The translations under genes were made by a program, and so were the position numbers. A stretch of DNA of 64,000 nt. Source: Brienomyrus brachyistius (Eukaryota > Chordata > Actinopteri > Osteoglossiformes > Mormyridae). Of this stretch, positions 13,201-23,245 are shown piece after piece. Below the pieces are notes generated by a model. That model was given only the letters and a program-made list of their open reading frames with translations. It ran no database searches and was not told the origin of the DNA. Every line of letters begins with the position of its first letter. Position 1 is the first letter of the stretch. The stretch spans positions 5,113,001-5,177,000 of the forward strand of contig NC_064540.1 in the NCBI RefSeq assembly GCF_023856365.1. The letters run 5' to 3'.

Positions 13201-16200
13201 TCAAAACACAAAGCAATTCAAAGCTCTCAATTTTTAAGGCTAACCCTGTTCCCACAGGCCTTCTCCGTTTGGTTTTTTCTTGTTTACTGAACTGCATCAG
13301 GGAAAACCACTCGCCGAAATCCCCACACAGGTGACATTTTAATTGAATGCCGCAGGATTTCCCCCCACTGGTTATACGCAGAAATGAAACCTGTCAGCAT
13401 CTCACCATGTGGTCTTCAGAAAAGTAGCTTAGCGGAGACAATACGGCCACGGGAAGCTATAGAACCATGATTCATGTGAATTTCACGTTGACTCCCGCTT
13501 TCTGTAAGACGCGTCACGTGACTGCAGAAACCTTAACCAAAGACACCACCGAGCACAAAAAACACCCGTGGGTTTTTTATACAGTACATCAGCAAAACAC
13601 CCCAGGGGTATTTACAAATAATCTGACACAAAATGCCACAATGACGACTCCCAGAATCAGCAGGACTGCTTCCTCTTCAGAGACTCCAATCATTTTTCAG
13701 TTAACAGCTTTAAAAGTTTACAAATAAGCAAAGAAGTATTTCCACCTTGACATCACAGTACTTTTGACTATCGGAGCAACTCATAAGCGCTTCACAGCTA
13801 GCTGAATCACGGATGACTAGCTAGAGCGAGCTACAGTTAGCCTTCATCACGACATGCTTACTTCTCATAACGACCCTCCGACATCCATCAGAGAAACTCT
13901 TTGAAGTCAGGTTTTCAGGAGTTTAGCTCCTCCTGGGCCCAGGCATCCATCTCACAGCCTCACTAATGCAGAACAATGCAAACCAACCCCAGCTAATGAA
14001 AGGCTTCATTCAAGAATGCCCAGGTGACCGCAGGCCCGTGCTTGACAGTTATGGCCAGCTTGTTGTTGCTCTTCGAGGACCCTGCTTGAATCAGCCGCAT
14101 TTGTGCTGTTCAGCATGTCAGCTGACCCCCCCCCCCCCCCCAATCCACCCGCTGTCTGCCTACACCCTGCACAGGGCCCCAACATTCACACATTCATCAG
14201 GAGCTTCCCAGATTCCTTCCACTCTCACTGGACTATTTTTGGTCTTACACTTCCAGGAGTCCAGAATGCTAGACAGAAACACGAGGTTCTAGTGGTAGAA
14301 GGCACTTTAAGTAAGAAGGTAAGAAGGTCTGGAAGAAGATCCAGAGTATTCAGGAACCAGAGAGCCTTCTACAACTGGACCGGTAAAGCACCGTGTTTAG
14401 ATTCATTAAAGCTTTTCACTGAGCATATGACACACTTTTAAGTACAGTCCTTGGCTTGTATGGCTGTAGGACGCAATCTACAACGATTCAACACATCCAC
14501 ATGTAAGGATTAGAAGAGCTAAAGAATTTTTAACCAAACCCAAGCGTCGTACATAATTGCAACAGCCACGCAGTGAGAAATAATACTCACTAATGTCGGA
14601 ATACATGTGGGACCTGGTCGTGTTTTCACAGGAACCAGACTGTGTCTGATGCAATGTCAGCTTAGTACTCACTTGGGCAACAGCGAGAGGATAATTTCCC
14701 AGAACGTTTCTTGCTCACCAAAACAAACGAATAAATAAAATGAACAAATGAATAAAGTGAGCATGGCAGCAACAACAGCGACACGGGCGAAAGGAGTCAG
14801 ATCTGACATTCCAGCCAGGACAAAGGGTCCATTATTCCAGTTTTATCTTTATATGATTACATACAATGAGTGTGTGCTTCACTTTAACGTCCCTTTCAGA
14901 TATGTTGACAATGGTAAAGACAGAGCAGAGCTTGTACCTTGGGCGTGTCTGGCCTGCAGAAAGCCTCGATCACATGACTTACATTAAGCAAAAGCCGTGG
15001 GGGGAAACTGTATACGTTAGAGCAACATTAAGCACCCTAAGAAAAAAAAAATCTTTTTTAAGCAATCATTAGATCATTCACTAAAAAGTTTCAAAACTGT
15101 TCTGCGCTCTCGCCTAACGGACAGACCAAGCACTGATTTGGAGGAGTTAAAAAGATGATTTGGGGGGAGGGGGTAGGTTTGAAAAAAATTAACTCTTTTA
15201 ACCCAAGTTCTGCACAAAACCTCACTCTCAATGCCAACATTCCAGCCTCCAAAAGGGATTTTATAGCCCAGTGGACAGCAAAGCAGGAACCATCATTACG
15301 TCCTGGTGAAAGTATTTATCGTCTCGTCTGCTCAGCTTTTCATCGACATTGAACTCATCCAAAATGTAAAAAAAAAGGGAAAAACACACACACACACACA
15401 CACACACATATATTCTGGTGCAAATGATCTCATACCTTAACAAAATATAGACATTGCAAACAAGACAATTACACCCAAGGACAGAAACCCTCAACTGTGG
15501 CACACAGTGCCGATTTCAATGGAAGAAAGGCCTTTACAAAAATGATTCAGAATATATTTCGCCACAGACTAATACTTAAACGTGTTTGTCCAGAGTTCAC
15601 ACTACCACGGGCTGTTATAACCAAAATGTCACAGGCAGGTACTAATCATACTGGGAAAAGGTTAAAGCTGGGCCTGTTTGAAGATCTCACAATAGGCCAC
15701 ATCACAAGAAACACTAACGCATCCACAGTGGCAAGGGAGCAACCCAGTGTGGCAGATGATCGCCTGGACATATTTTAACTTTAAAGGGAAATGGCACAAT
15801 GGTTGGACATAGAGAAAGGGCTCTGAAAAAGAGGCAAAAAAGTGTGTGTCCTTGCAGCCAGGAGCCCACTATCTAAAAGGAGACTAATGAAGGGGCTTTG
15901 ACCATTTAAATCTGCCCAAGTGTGTGAAATCCCACAATAGGGCCAGTCAAGGTCAGCAGGGGTCAAATTCCACAGGAAAATGAAAAAAAAAATAAATAAA
16001 AAAAAGTAGTGGAGACCTCTACATTGGTCTGAGGAATGTAACACGCTCTTCTTGGTTCATTGGCGCTTAAGAGGTGAATCTATGGAGTGGCACAGTCCTT
16101 TGCTGTAAACAGCCCGTGAGACCACTCAAAGCAAAATAGCATTCCAAGCTTAAGTCATATAATCATGTACCATTGTTTGACCAGAAAGACCACTACTAGG

Positions 16201-17763
16201 CGACAAAGAACTGGACTGTGAAATTACACAACTTCGGTAAAAAGTTCACTATTTGAATATTTACAGAAACAAGGGATATGAAGTTTACGATACGTCTTTG
16301 CTGCAAAACCACAACATGGAGACAATTTGGAAAGTGCACATACGCCGGGTGGGGGGGGGGTGTCAGTCATGAAATTTGCATCTGTCCCTGGGGAAAGTGA
16401 CTAGGTACAGCCCCCACCCTCTGACTTCAACAGCATGGCATTTGCACATGGTCAGTACCCAAAGAACCCACCTCCACAAAGTAGACAGGCGCATGATCTA
16501 CAGTGCAGTCAGAAGGATAATACAAAGATCACGTGCAATGCCCTTTACCGCATGTGCAAAAACAAAAAAAAAAAAAACACATACACACAAGTCTGCCATT
16601 GGTAGCTAGGATGAGAGAGAAGAGGCAAAAACATGAGGGGGGAAATGCTGTGAGTGATTGTCGTCCCACAGGAAAGCAAATAAATTCCTGTAACATGGGT
16701 CAAAGCATTTCGAGAGCCAAGTTGTAGTTTACAAGAGCCTGATTTGTGCTCCTCGAAGGCGTCCCACCACTTGAGAAACCGGATCGGATCGAGTCGGGGC
16801 GGGGGGGGGTTGAAATGCGAGACTTTTTACTCAGCCTCCCCTTTCGCAGCTCGGTAGCGAGCCAGAGCCACTCAGCGGATCCCTGCGCGATGACGAGCCG
16901 CACTCCACCCCCGTAGAAAGGACCCGGCCATTTCCCCGGAATGTACGGGGAAAGTTGGAAAAGACCCAACGCAGCAGGATGCCGTCGACTTTTCGAAAGG
17001 AAATGGAAAGTTCGCCTTCTAGCAAAATTTGCAGCGATGACACGGTTTGACGTCAGCCAACAAAGTTCATTGAACTACTTTTTTTTGGAGAAGTCACGTT
17101 CACTCCTCAAATCCTAGTTTCTCTAAACGATTACCTTTATACTTAGCTTTCCATGATGTTAAGTTTACTACTGACAAAGTAGCCCAATAAGAAGCGAAAG
17201 ACTAACAGAGGGGGGCATATGGATATACGGCCGTCGGACAGCACAGGATCTCACCTGTGAATAGACAGGTAGACCGCACAAAGAGGACCCCCCCCCCTCG
17301 GGGTAGTCTGTAGGTAGACATGTTCCTCCCAAATAACCAGCCTGTTGACCGGGGTACGGCCAGATCACAAAGCTGCCAGGCGTCAATACAGACACGCTAC
17401 CCATCTGCTTTTCCCCAACAAATAACCTTTCTAATCTTCAAGTAAAGGCAAAGTTTAAGCACGTTTTATTTAGTGTGCCAAGTCGTCAGCAAAGAATTTC
17501 GACACCCCGGTGGTCTTTTGAATACCGTCCATCTATTCCCGTAAACTACGTTGCTGATGTGTTTGTATAGTATTTTTAACGTGCCGCAAAGACAAAAACG
17601 TATAAAATCACCTACATCGAATTTCAAATTAATTTAAACACGAATACAGTTAGTGGTCTAATTGAGAGTGCAGTTAACGATAATCTATGTACAAAAAATA
17701 TGGAGTTTTACTTACCGACTCAGCATACACAGATGCAACTAAAAGCAGTATGATGATTTTCAT
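10070..17763 (-). CDS. sdc4: Syndecan-4, complete five-exon gene
   Basis: Syndecan-4 is a single-pass heparan-sulfate proteoglycan that acts at the plasma membrane as a co-receptor for growth factors and in focal adhesions. Five coding exons (17763-17716, 11059-10885, 10770-10733, 10579-10387, 10221-10070) join with GT-AG junctions and matching phases into 606 nt, or 201 residues; human SDC4 has 198. Residues 1-14 are a hydrophobic signal peptide. Ser-Gly glycosaminoglycan attachment sites are S39, S69 and S71 in an acidic setting (SGSGD). Residues 152-173 are the transmembrane helix with a GxxxG dimer motif. The 28-residue tail has the C1 region KKKDEG, the syndecan-4-specific variable region LGKRPIYKK (PIP2/PKC-alpha binding in the family) and the C2 end EIYA. 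LGK-PIYKK separates it from syndecan-2. The start has G at -3. Intron 1 is 6.7 kb; the other introns are 114-165 bp. The unusual point is EIYA in place of the usual EFYA. Confidence 0.96.
10387..10579 (-). CDS. sdc4: sdc4 coding exon 4 (membrane-proximal ectodomain)
   Basis: Encodes residues 88-151, a hydrophilic ectodomain with one N-glycosylation sequon (N102-R-S). It ends in [10 protein letters not shown], which aligns with human NIFERTEVLA just before the membrane. The acceptor is CCTCAG and the donor is GTGAGC; the exon ends in phase 1. Confidence 0.92.
10733..10770 (-). CDS. sdc4: sdc4 coding exon 3 (short ectodomain exon)
   Basis: A 38-nt exon between a pyrimidine-rich CCACAG acceptor and a GTATTC donor. 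With the carried base it encodes residues 75-87, [13 protein letters not shown], and ends in phase 0. It is not recognisable by homology alone, but phase and position fit the five-exon syndecan-4 structure. Confidence 0.85.
10885..11059 (-). CDS. sdc4: sdc4 coding exon 2 (glycosaminoglycan attachment region)
   Basis: Encodes residues 17-74: VRETE at the start, then an acidic ectodomain with S39-G40 and the SGSGD motif at 69-73, the likely heparan-sulfate attachment sites. The acceptor is a tandem CAGCAG, so the exon could instead start at 11062 and add one glutamine. The donor GTACGT leaves one base, giving phase 1. Confidence 0.92.
11977..12143. mobile_element. Fold-back MITE in sdc4 intron 1
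   Basis: Two arms form a long inverted repeat. The left begins GGGGCCTGTACTACGAAG. The right, reverse-complemented, begins GGGGCCTGTGCTACAAAG. Both then share GGGGTAACTTGTCGGATTTA and the following AGGTA. The family, a common fish palindromic element, has no coding capacity. No target duplication could be fixed. Confidence 0.75.
14126..14141. repeat. Poly-C run (16 bases)
   Basis: Uninterrupted C run in sdc4 intron 1, one of several unusually long G/C homopolymers in the window. Confidence 0.9.
15384..15408. repeat. CA microsatellite
   Basis: About twelve CA units in sdc4 intron 1, flanked by A-rich sequence. Confidence 0.9.
16931..16953. promoter_or_regulatory. Perfect inverted repeat in CpG-rich intron block
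   Basis: TTTCCCCG and CGGGGAAA are exact 8-bp inverted arms around a 7-base spacer, inside the CpG-rich 16730-17060 block and about 95 bp from a CRE. It may be a dimeric protein-binding site; the factor is unknown. Confidence 0.3.
17048..17055. promoter_or_regulatory. Full CRE palindrome in sdc4 intron 1
   Basis: TGACGTCA, the consensus CREB/ATF site, lies about 0.7 kb inside intron 1 at the edge of a CpG-rich block. It could mark an intronic enhancer or alternative promoter. An 8-bp match can occur by chance. Confidence 0.3.
17716..17763 (-). CDS. sdc4: sdc4 coding exon 1 (signal peptide)
   Basis: Sixteen codons, [16 protein letters not shown], encode a signal peptide ending at a likely VYA/ES cleavage site. 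The exon ends in phase 0 at a consensus GTAAG donor. The AES ending followed by VRETE from exon 2 matches the human AES-IRETE junction, which supports this start and this splice. Confidence 0.93.
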
Positions 17764-17967
17764 GTCTACCACTATAATTCGCCGGAGATTTAAGAGAAAA
17801 GGCTTTCGGTGGCTCGTTCCAATGGGTCCTTCTGAAATCTAAACGCCGAAGGATTAAATCAAATAAACCGATCAGAAAAGTGAAGAGCTGCGATTCTCTA
17901 CGTTGCGAACGCCGTGACCGTGCTGTACTAGAAAATGTACCGTATTTTGATCCTTTATTACTTTAGA

Positions 17968-17976
17968 CCCGCCCCC
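17968..17976 (-). promoter_or_regulatory. GC box upstream of sdc4
   Basis: The minus strand reads GGGGGCGGG about 205 bp upstream of the sdc4 start codon, an Sp1/KLF-type GC box at a distance suited to the proximal promoter. No convincing TATA box was found near it. The match is by sequence only. Confidence 0.4.
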
Positions 17977-20242
17977 AGGAGGAGGGAAAAAGTGCACTGA
18001 AGGAAAAAGTCTGGAAGACTTAACGCAAGTACGCTGAATCACAAAGACTGGCAAGATAAGCGCAGCTACGTTTCGAGAGCGAAAACGCAAATGAAGCTTT
18101 AGGCAGCCTTATGAATAAAGTAAATGCAATCGCGGAGGTTCAGCATGCTGCTTTGCTAGTGGATAGCACGTCCCCAGGGTGCTGGCTCTTGTCCCCCCCT
18201 CGTTTTGTGCATGTGTGAGGGGATCGCACGGTCTCCATGTTTTTCCGCGGGTTTCCCGCAGTCCAAAAGCACGCGGTTAGTTAGAGGACGGAAATGCGTC
18301 CCTATACCTTGTAATTCCCGGGATTGGCTATAGGTTTACTGCAACCCTGCAATGAATAATGAAAAACGAATGGATTGTATTTTACTAATTACTTGGAGGG
18401 TTTTTGAAAACTTCGAAACAAAAATTTAAAAATACAAATTAGACAACCAAAGATCCTGAAGAAAATACAGGATTATACAGTTATACCTTTAAACTATACA
18501 TTATCATTTAAAACAATAATTTACTACTATTAATAAAACATTAAGTGACCCTATTCATTTTATAAATGCTTTTTTATAACTGTGTTTTTCGATATAGACA
18601 CGTGGAACAGTAGATGGGAACATTAATCGATGATGTAACACATATCTGGTTTAATTTCCGCAGGCTTGTTGAATAGAGAGGTTAAGTTCCGTGTTCGTTA
18701 GAACGCAAAGAGAATTTCCCGACTTCGAAATAGCAAATGGAAAGTCCACTGACGTAGGCTTCCGGAAAAAAAACGCTTTCGGTTTTGTCCTTTCCAGAAA
18801 ACAACAAAGCCAGCTGTATAAGTAACAGGAATATTATGGGGTTTTACGTTATAACTTTAATATGCAGCAGTTTAATTGTATTTTCTCTTGCTATTGGAAA
18901 AGTACTAAGAAATGCAAGAACGTTGAAATAAGTGAATAAATACGGCACTGCCACTTTCTCAAGGAGTCTCACCAAAGTCTAAGAGTTACACAGATTTAAC
19001 CGTAGGTTTCATAAATTGTCCATGGTGACATATTTAAATGGGAGTGCTTAATTCTGAAGAATTCCTCATTAAAGACTAAAATATAGAAGAACGCGTACTG
19101 TATGTTACTGTATGTTTTGTCTTAACTACTGTCTGCTCTGTGAGCCTGTATTTCTAAATGATAGTAATATTTAGCACAGCACAAAAAACCCCAAAATCAA
19201 CAAAAAGCCGACTGACTGAAAAACCGAGGTAGCAAAGTCATAGAAATTCGGCTTAGTTCACCAGGTTTTTGTATTGTAATATTCAAACAGCTGGGAATTT
19301 ATACACTGCTTTGATTACCCCTTTCTGAATGGCAACACACTATTATCAGTGATGACACATATACTGCAAAGGCAGTTGATATATGTGGCAAAGAAGGTTA
19401 CTGCCATGTTAAAGGTCAGAGGTTGATTCCAGATAACATCAGTTTGTTATCCAAGCTGGATGTCTAAAACTGTACATCTTCCTGCTGTTCTGTGGTAAGT
19501 TTTAAAGATTTTGATCTACAATACATGTGTCTGGCTGATTTCCTTGCGTAGCAGCTAACTAGCTTGTACCAATCTGCTATAAACGGACAGCAGTTCATCC
19601 CAGAAGACATGTTGTTACATAAGCAGTGAATATTAACAGGGTTCTAACCCAAGTCATCATCATTTTCAGGTGACTTTTAGAGAGTTTTGCTGTTCGTAGT
19701 CTATATGATATCAATTTTTTCTTCTTTTTGGGACTTGTATGAAACTGCCTCATGCCATCCATAATCTTTCTCTTGCCTGTCTGTGAGTTTCATGGAGAGC
19801 TAGATGGGACAGGCATAATGGGACAAATAATGTACTGCTGTTCTGTTTTTATTATTTATGATAATGAAATTGGCCTTATTTGGCCTTATTCATTCCCATT
19901 CCCACAACAATGAACATGAAACTATATAATTTATTTGGTTTTCCCCTATGAAACAGCATTTTCCTCTTTTACATCTAGACCTCCATGAATAACTTTGCCC
20001 GAGCACCTCTGTTGACAGAATGCTTTTATGTGTAACACTTGTATAGATATCGCTCAGCTGATCTGTTCATTATGGCGCATGATCCAATTTGTTTGTGCGA
20101 CATCTACAAATAAACAAACAATGGTCACATTGTCTTTGACCTTCAGGAGTGACCAAATGGGATCTATATTTTTCAGTGACTACAGCTGGATTGTGATGTT
20201 ATTTTGGCATGGAGATACAGAACGCTGCAAGCTTATAGTGGG

Positions 20243-20480
20243 CAGTGGTGGTTAGGGAACTTACTGGTTAGGGAAGTGCGCTTGTAATTGAAAGATTGCA
20301 GGTTCGAATCCCCGACCAGAAAGGCACTACTGAAGTACCCTGACAAAGGTGCCGCCCCCATGCCTTGCTCCCGGGGCGCCGAATCAGCTGCCCCCTGCTA
20401 TGTTATGGTGTCACATATGGGTTAAATTCAGAGGACACATTTCGTTGTTGTGTGCTGTGATGTGTCAACAATGTCCACTG
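20243..20480 (+). mobile_element. tRNA-derived SINE with intact box B
   Basis: The head has a box-A-like TGGTTAGGGAAGTGCGC and a perfect pol III box B, GGTTCGAATCC. A GC-rich central part (CTCCCGGGGCGCC) and a body with GTTAAATTCAGAGGACACA-type sequence follow. It belongs to a different family from the V-SINEs in this window. Being tRNA-like does not make it a tRNA gene. Confidence 0.7.
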
Positions 20481-21409
20481 ATAAACTAATTCTAAACACA
20501 AGTCAGTGTGCTATTGCACACTGTGACTGGGGGCTTTGTGGGTTTGGACATGGGCTCCCAAACTTCTCAGCCCATGACCCCAAAAATAATAGCCCCGGGG
20601 AATTGCTTTCCCAGTATGGTTAAAATGTAATATTTTTTCAAGATTTTAAAATGCGGGAACACTTCAGTTACAATGTTGTGTCCATAACCATTTTCCAGAT
20701 TTAGGGGTGCAAACTTGATACATTTCAATGAAATTTGCTCTTTTGAAGCCAAAATAGGTCATATGCATGATTCATGTAGATCTGATGAGTTTTTAAAATG
20801 GGTGGAATTGGGTTCTGCAAGGACAGAGTCATGGGTAATGAAACAATAACTTCACCTTCTAGAAATGAAAATCTCCCGGCTTCATGCGGACTCTGGTAAC
20901 TCCAGCACAGTTGTAATATGTGGGTTTGGTTTGAGTCAGTAAAAAAATGGCGGAAGGCAATTAAAGCGCTATAGAGATTTGTCAGCCTGATAAGAGAACT
21001 AAGTCTGAAGTGTGGTCATATTTTGATTTTTAATCTTTGTCACAACCACCTACTACTTTATACTGAATGCAAGGTAGGTTAACTTTTAGCTCAATGCATG
21101 ATGTTGGAATTTCAGAAGTTCTAAAATGCTATGATTTGTCTGTCTAATTTGCTAGTAGCTTGTCAGTACTGTAAACTGAAGCTTTCAGTATTATCTACTC
21201 TTGTAAAAACACCACACATTGTCAGTGGTGTTGCAAAGCTCATGCTTGTTTTGCCTTAGCCTCAAAGCTAGCTGAATGCCTATTTGTAAATGCTGGCTAA
21301 AACGACATCCCATGAACCATTTGCTGTATTTTTTTGATCCCATTAGATGGCGCTCTTTGTTTTGGGACATGCTTTGGACTTGGGAAGAACAGGTTGTATG
21401 ACACGAGCG

Positions 21410-21625
21410 AAGGGTCACCTGTGAGTAGCCTCTGTTGCTACACTGTTTGTTGTATATGTCCATTAGGATGGTTATGTGCTATGATCTTCTCTGCTGTCGT
21501 AGCTACTTGCAGAAGGGACTTGTGGTCTGCGGTTTTGCAGTTCCTGTACCAGACAGTGATGCAGCTGTAGGGTAGGATGCTCTCCACGGTTCTTCTATAG
21601 AAAGCTGTAAGAACTGGATGGATGT
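21410..21625 (-). mobile_element. LINE fragment, C-terminal reverse-transcriptase ORF (broken)
   Basis: On the minus strand, about 21596-21480 translates to FYRRTVESILPY, ITVWYRNC and ADHKSLLQVATTAEKII, which match the C-terminal region of the Rex/L2-type fish LINE polyprotein. A frame change follows, then MDIYNKQCS-like sequence. The fragment is 5'-truncated and frameshifted, so it is inactive. Confidence 0.75.
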
Positions 21626-21649
21626 GCTATTCTTAGTCAGCCTAGCAAG

Positions 21650-21735
21650 TGAAGCTGCTGCTTCAGAGATCGGCTGACCCTGCTCTCTAAATCATATGTT
21701 ACTTTGGACAAAAGTGTCTGCCGAATGAATGTTAA
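21650..21735 (+). mobile_element. V-SINE 3' tail
   Basis: GGCTGACCCTGCTCTCTAAAT, then TTACTTTGGACAAAAGTGTC and TGCCGAATGAAT, is the 3' half of a V-SINE, next to the LINE fragment. Confidence 0.65.
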
Positions 21736-22029
21736 TTTAACAAGGTGGACTACTTTAATGATAATACGAGACGTAACGTAAATGAATGGGAGCATCTTAT
21801 GTCAACAGTGGTCTGCAACAAAATAAAAATAAAAACTGTAAATATAAATTATACTCTCAAGAAATATGCCCAAGATAATATAATATATACCACATGCAAC
21901 ATAAATGCTAGAAATGAAACAGTTTAGCAGGTACAGTCAATGATTCCACAGCTTGCTCCCGGAGAACAATACCTTCCAGCTACCTATAGTTATGAAAAAC
22001 TAGCATCATATGTGGGTATTGCCCTGTGG

Positions 22030-22350
22030 TTCCTGCTTTAGCCTCCAGCATTGTGGGTTGATGTCCAACCCTCTGGCTCTGTGAATTCTGCGTGTTCTCC
22101 TTCTATTTGCAGAAGTTTTCTCCATGCACTCCCATTTCCTCTCATAGTCCAGAGTACAGTCTGCCTGATTCATGGCCTACCAGAACTCTGTAATAGTAAG
22201 TAGTTATAGATTAGGGATGGATGACGTCTCCAACGGTGATACTTGGATGGTCTGGTAGCTATCCCTACTGGTGCTACACCTTGTGCCTCCTAGGAAAGGC
22301 TTCAGACTAGATAAGTGGTACTGGAACATGGATGGGTGGATGGTCTTGCA
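22030..22350 (+). mobile_element. L2-tailed SINE, diverged near-complete copy
   Basis: Begins with a degraded tRNA-like head (GTGGGTTGATGTCCAACCC) and continues with TGCGTGTTCTCC, TTTTCTCCATGCACTCC and CTCATAGTCCAGAG. It ends with CCTTGTGCCTCCTAGGAAAG and ATGGATGGGTGGATGG, the order typical of fish L2-tailed SINEs. Confidence 0.6.
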
Positions 22351-22951
22351 AGTCACTGGCACCACCCAGAGGCTGAATGTGTCATTTAGTTTCTGACACA
22401 TTGGTCTCGGAGGCAAAATAATAGGACCTCTTACATCTTTTCACACATTGCCCCACTATAATCTTATTTATGGCCAAGAATTCCTTATTGAGGGTCGATC
22501 CATATTTAACAATGCTTCCCTCCTTATCTGATTGTTTGAGGTTCTCAGAAGGAGTGACATCTATATCATCCAATTTTAGGATTGTCCATGTGCAGATTGA
22601 AGCATCGCTGTTCTGTGGAATCCAGAAGGCTGTCACCTCTCAGTTCAAGTGGAAACATGTCAGGCAGCCCCCATTTGCTCAATAAATACATTTTTCCCAC
22701 TGTGGTAACTGTATAACTCGATCTTCAAATTTCTTTAAAAAATGTGCCAATTGATAGCTGATTATCACCCTATAATTCTATCAAAACAAAAATGAGTATT
22801 ATCCATGTACCATACTTAAGTTTTATTCTAGAAAATGCATAAATAATATGAATGGACACAAGCATCACATTACTTTAGTAGTTCAGGAATTTCTTGGATA
22901 ATCCTTTAGTCAAACATGGTTAAAGGCTATAATTATGATGAGGAATCCTGT

Positions 22952-23245
22952 TACACTGCCAGGAAGAAGAGTACCAATTTGTACCTTTCCTTGTCACTGG
23001 GGTTGTACCCTCAAGGGTCTGCCAATTGTACCCTAGCTGTAGGTAAATGTACCTTTTAGTCTAATTTAAGGTACAGATGCTGACTCTGAGGTACGTCCAT
23101 GGTACAAATATGTTCCTCAGAGTCCAATTCTGTACCTTAAAAGGTAGAATTACCTACAGCTAGGGTACAACTGGCAGACCCTTGAAGGTACAGCCCCAGT
23201 GACAAGCTAAGGTACAAACTGGTACTCTTTTTTTCTGACAGTGTA
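22952..23245. mobile_element. Near-perfect palindromic MITE flanked by TA
   Basis: A 294-bp fold-back element: arms starting TACACTGCCAG and ending CTGACAGTGTA are reverse complements along nearly their whole length. Shared internal blocks include GTCACTGGGG, AAGGGTCTGCCA and ACCCTAGCTGTAGGTAA. The TA at each end suggests a TA target duplication (Tc1/mariner or PIF type). It has no coding sequence. Confidence 0.85.

Larger units (their letters stand above)
11060..17715 (-). other. sdc4 intron 1 (6.7 kb)
   Basis: No coding exon is evident here. It contains a fold-back MITE (11977-12143), a poly-C run (14126-14141), a CA microsatellite (15384-15408) and a CpG-rich block at 16730-17060. That block carries a perfect CRE palindrome (17048-17055) and an inverted repeat (16931-16953). 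Open reading frames inside it lack homology and splice context and look like chance. Confidence 0.85.

Noticed and set aside
20243..20320. Possible tRNA gene
   Set aside because: Box A and box B are present, but a full cloverleaf is not, and a SINE body follows. It was called a SINE instead.
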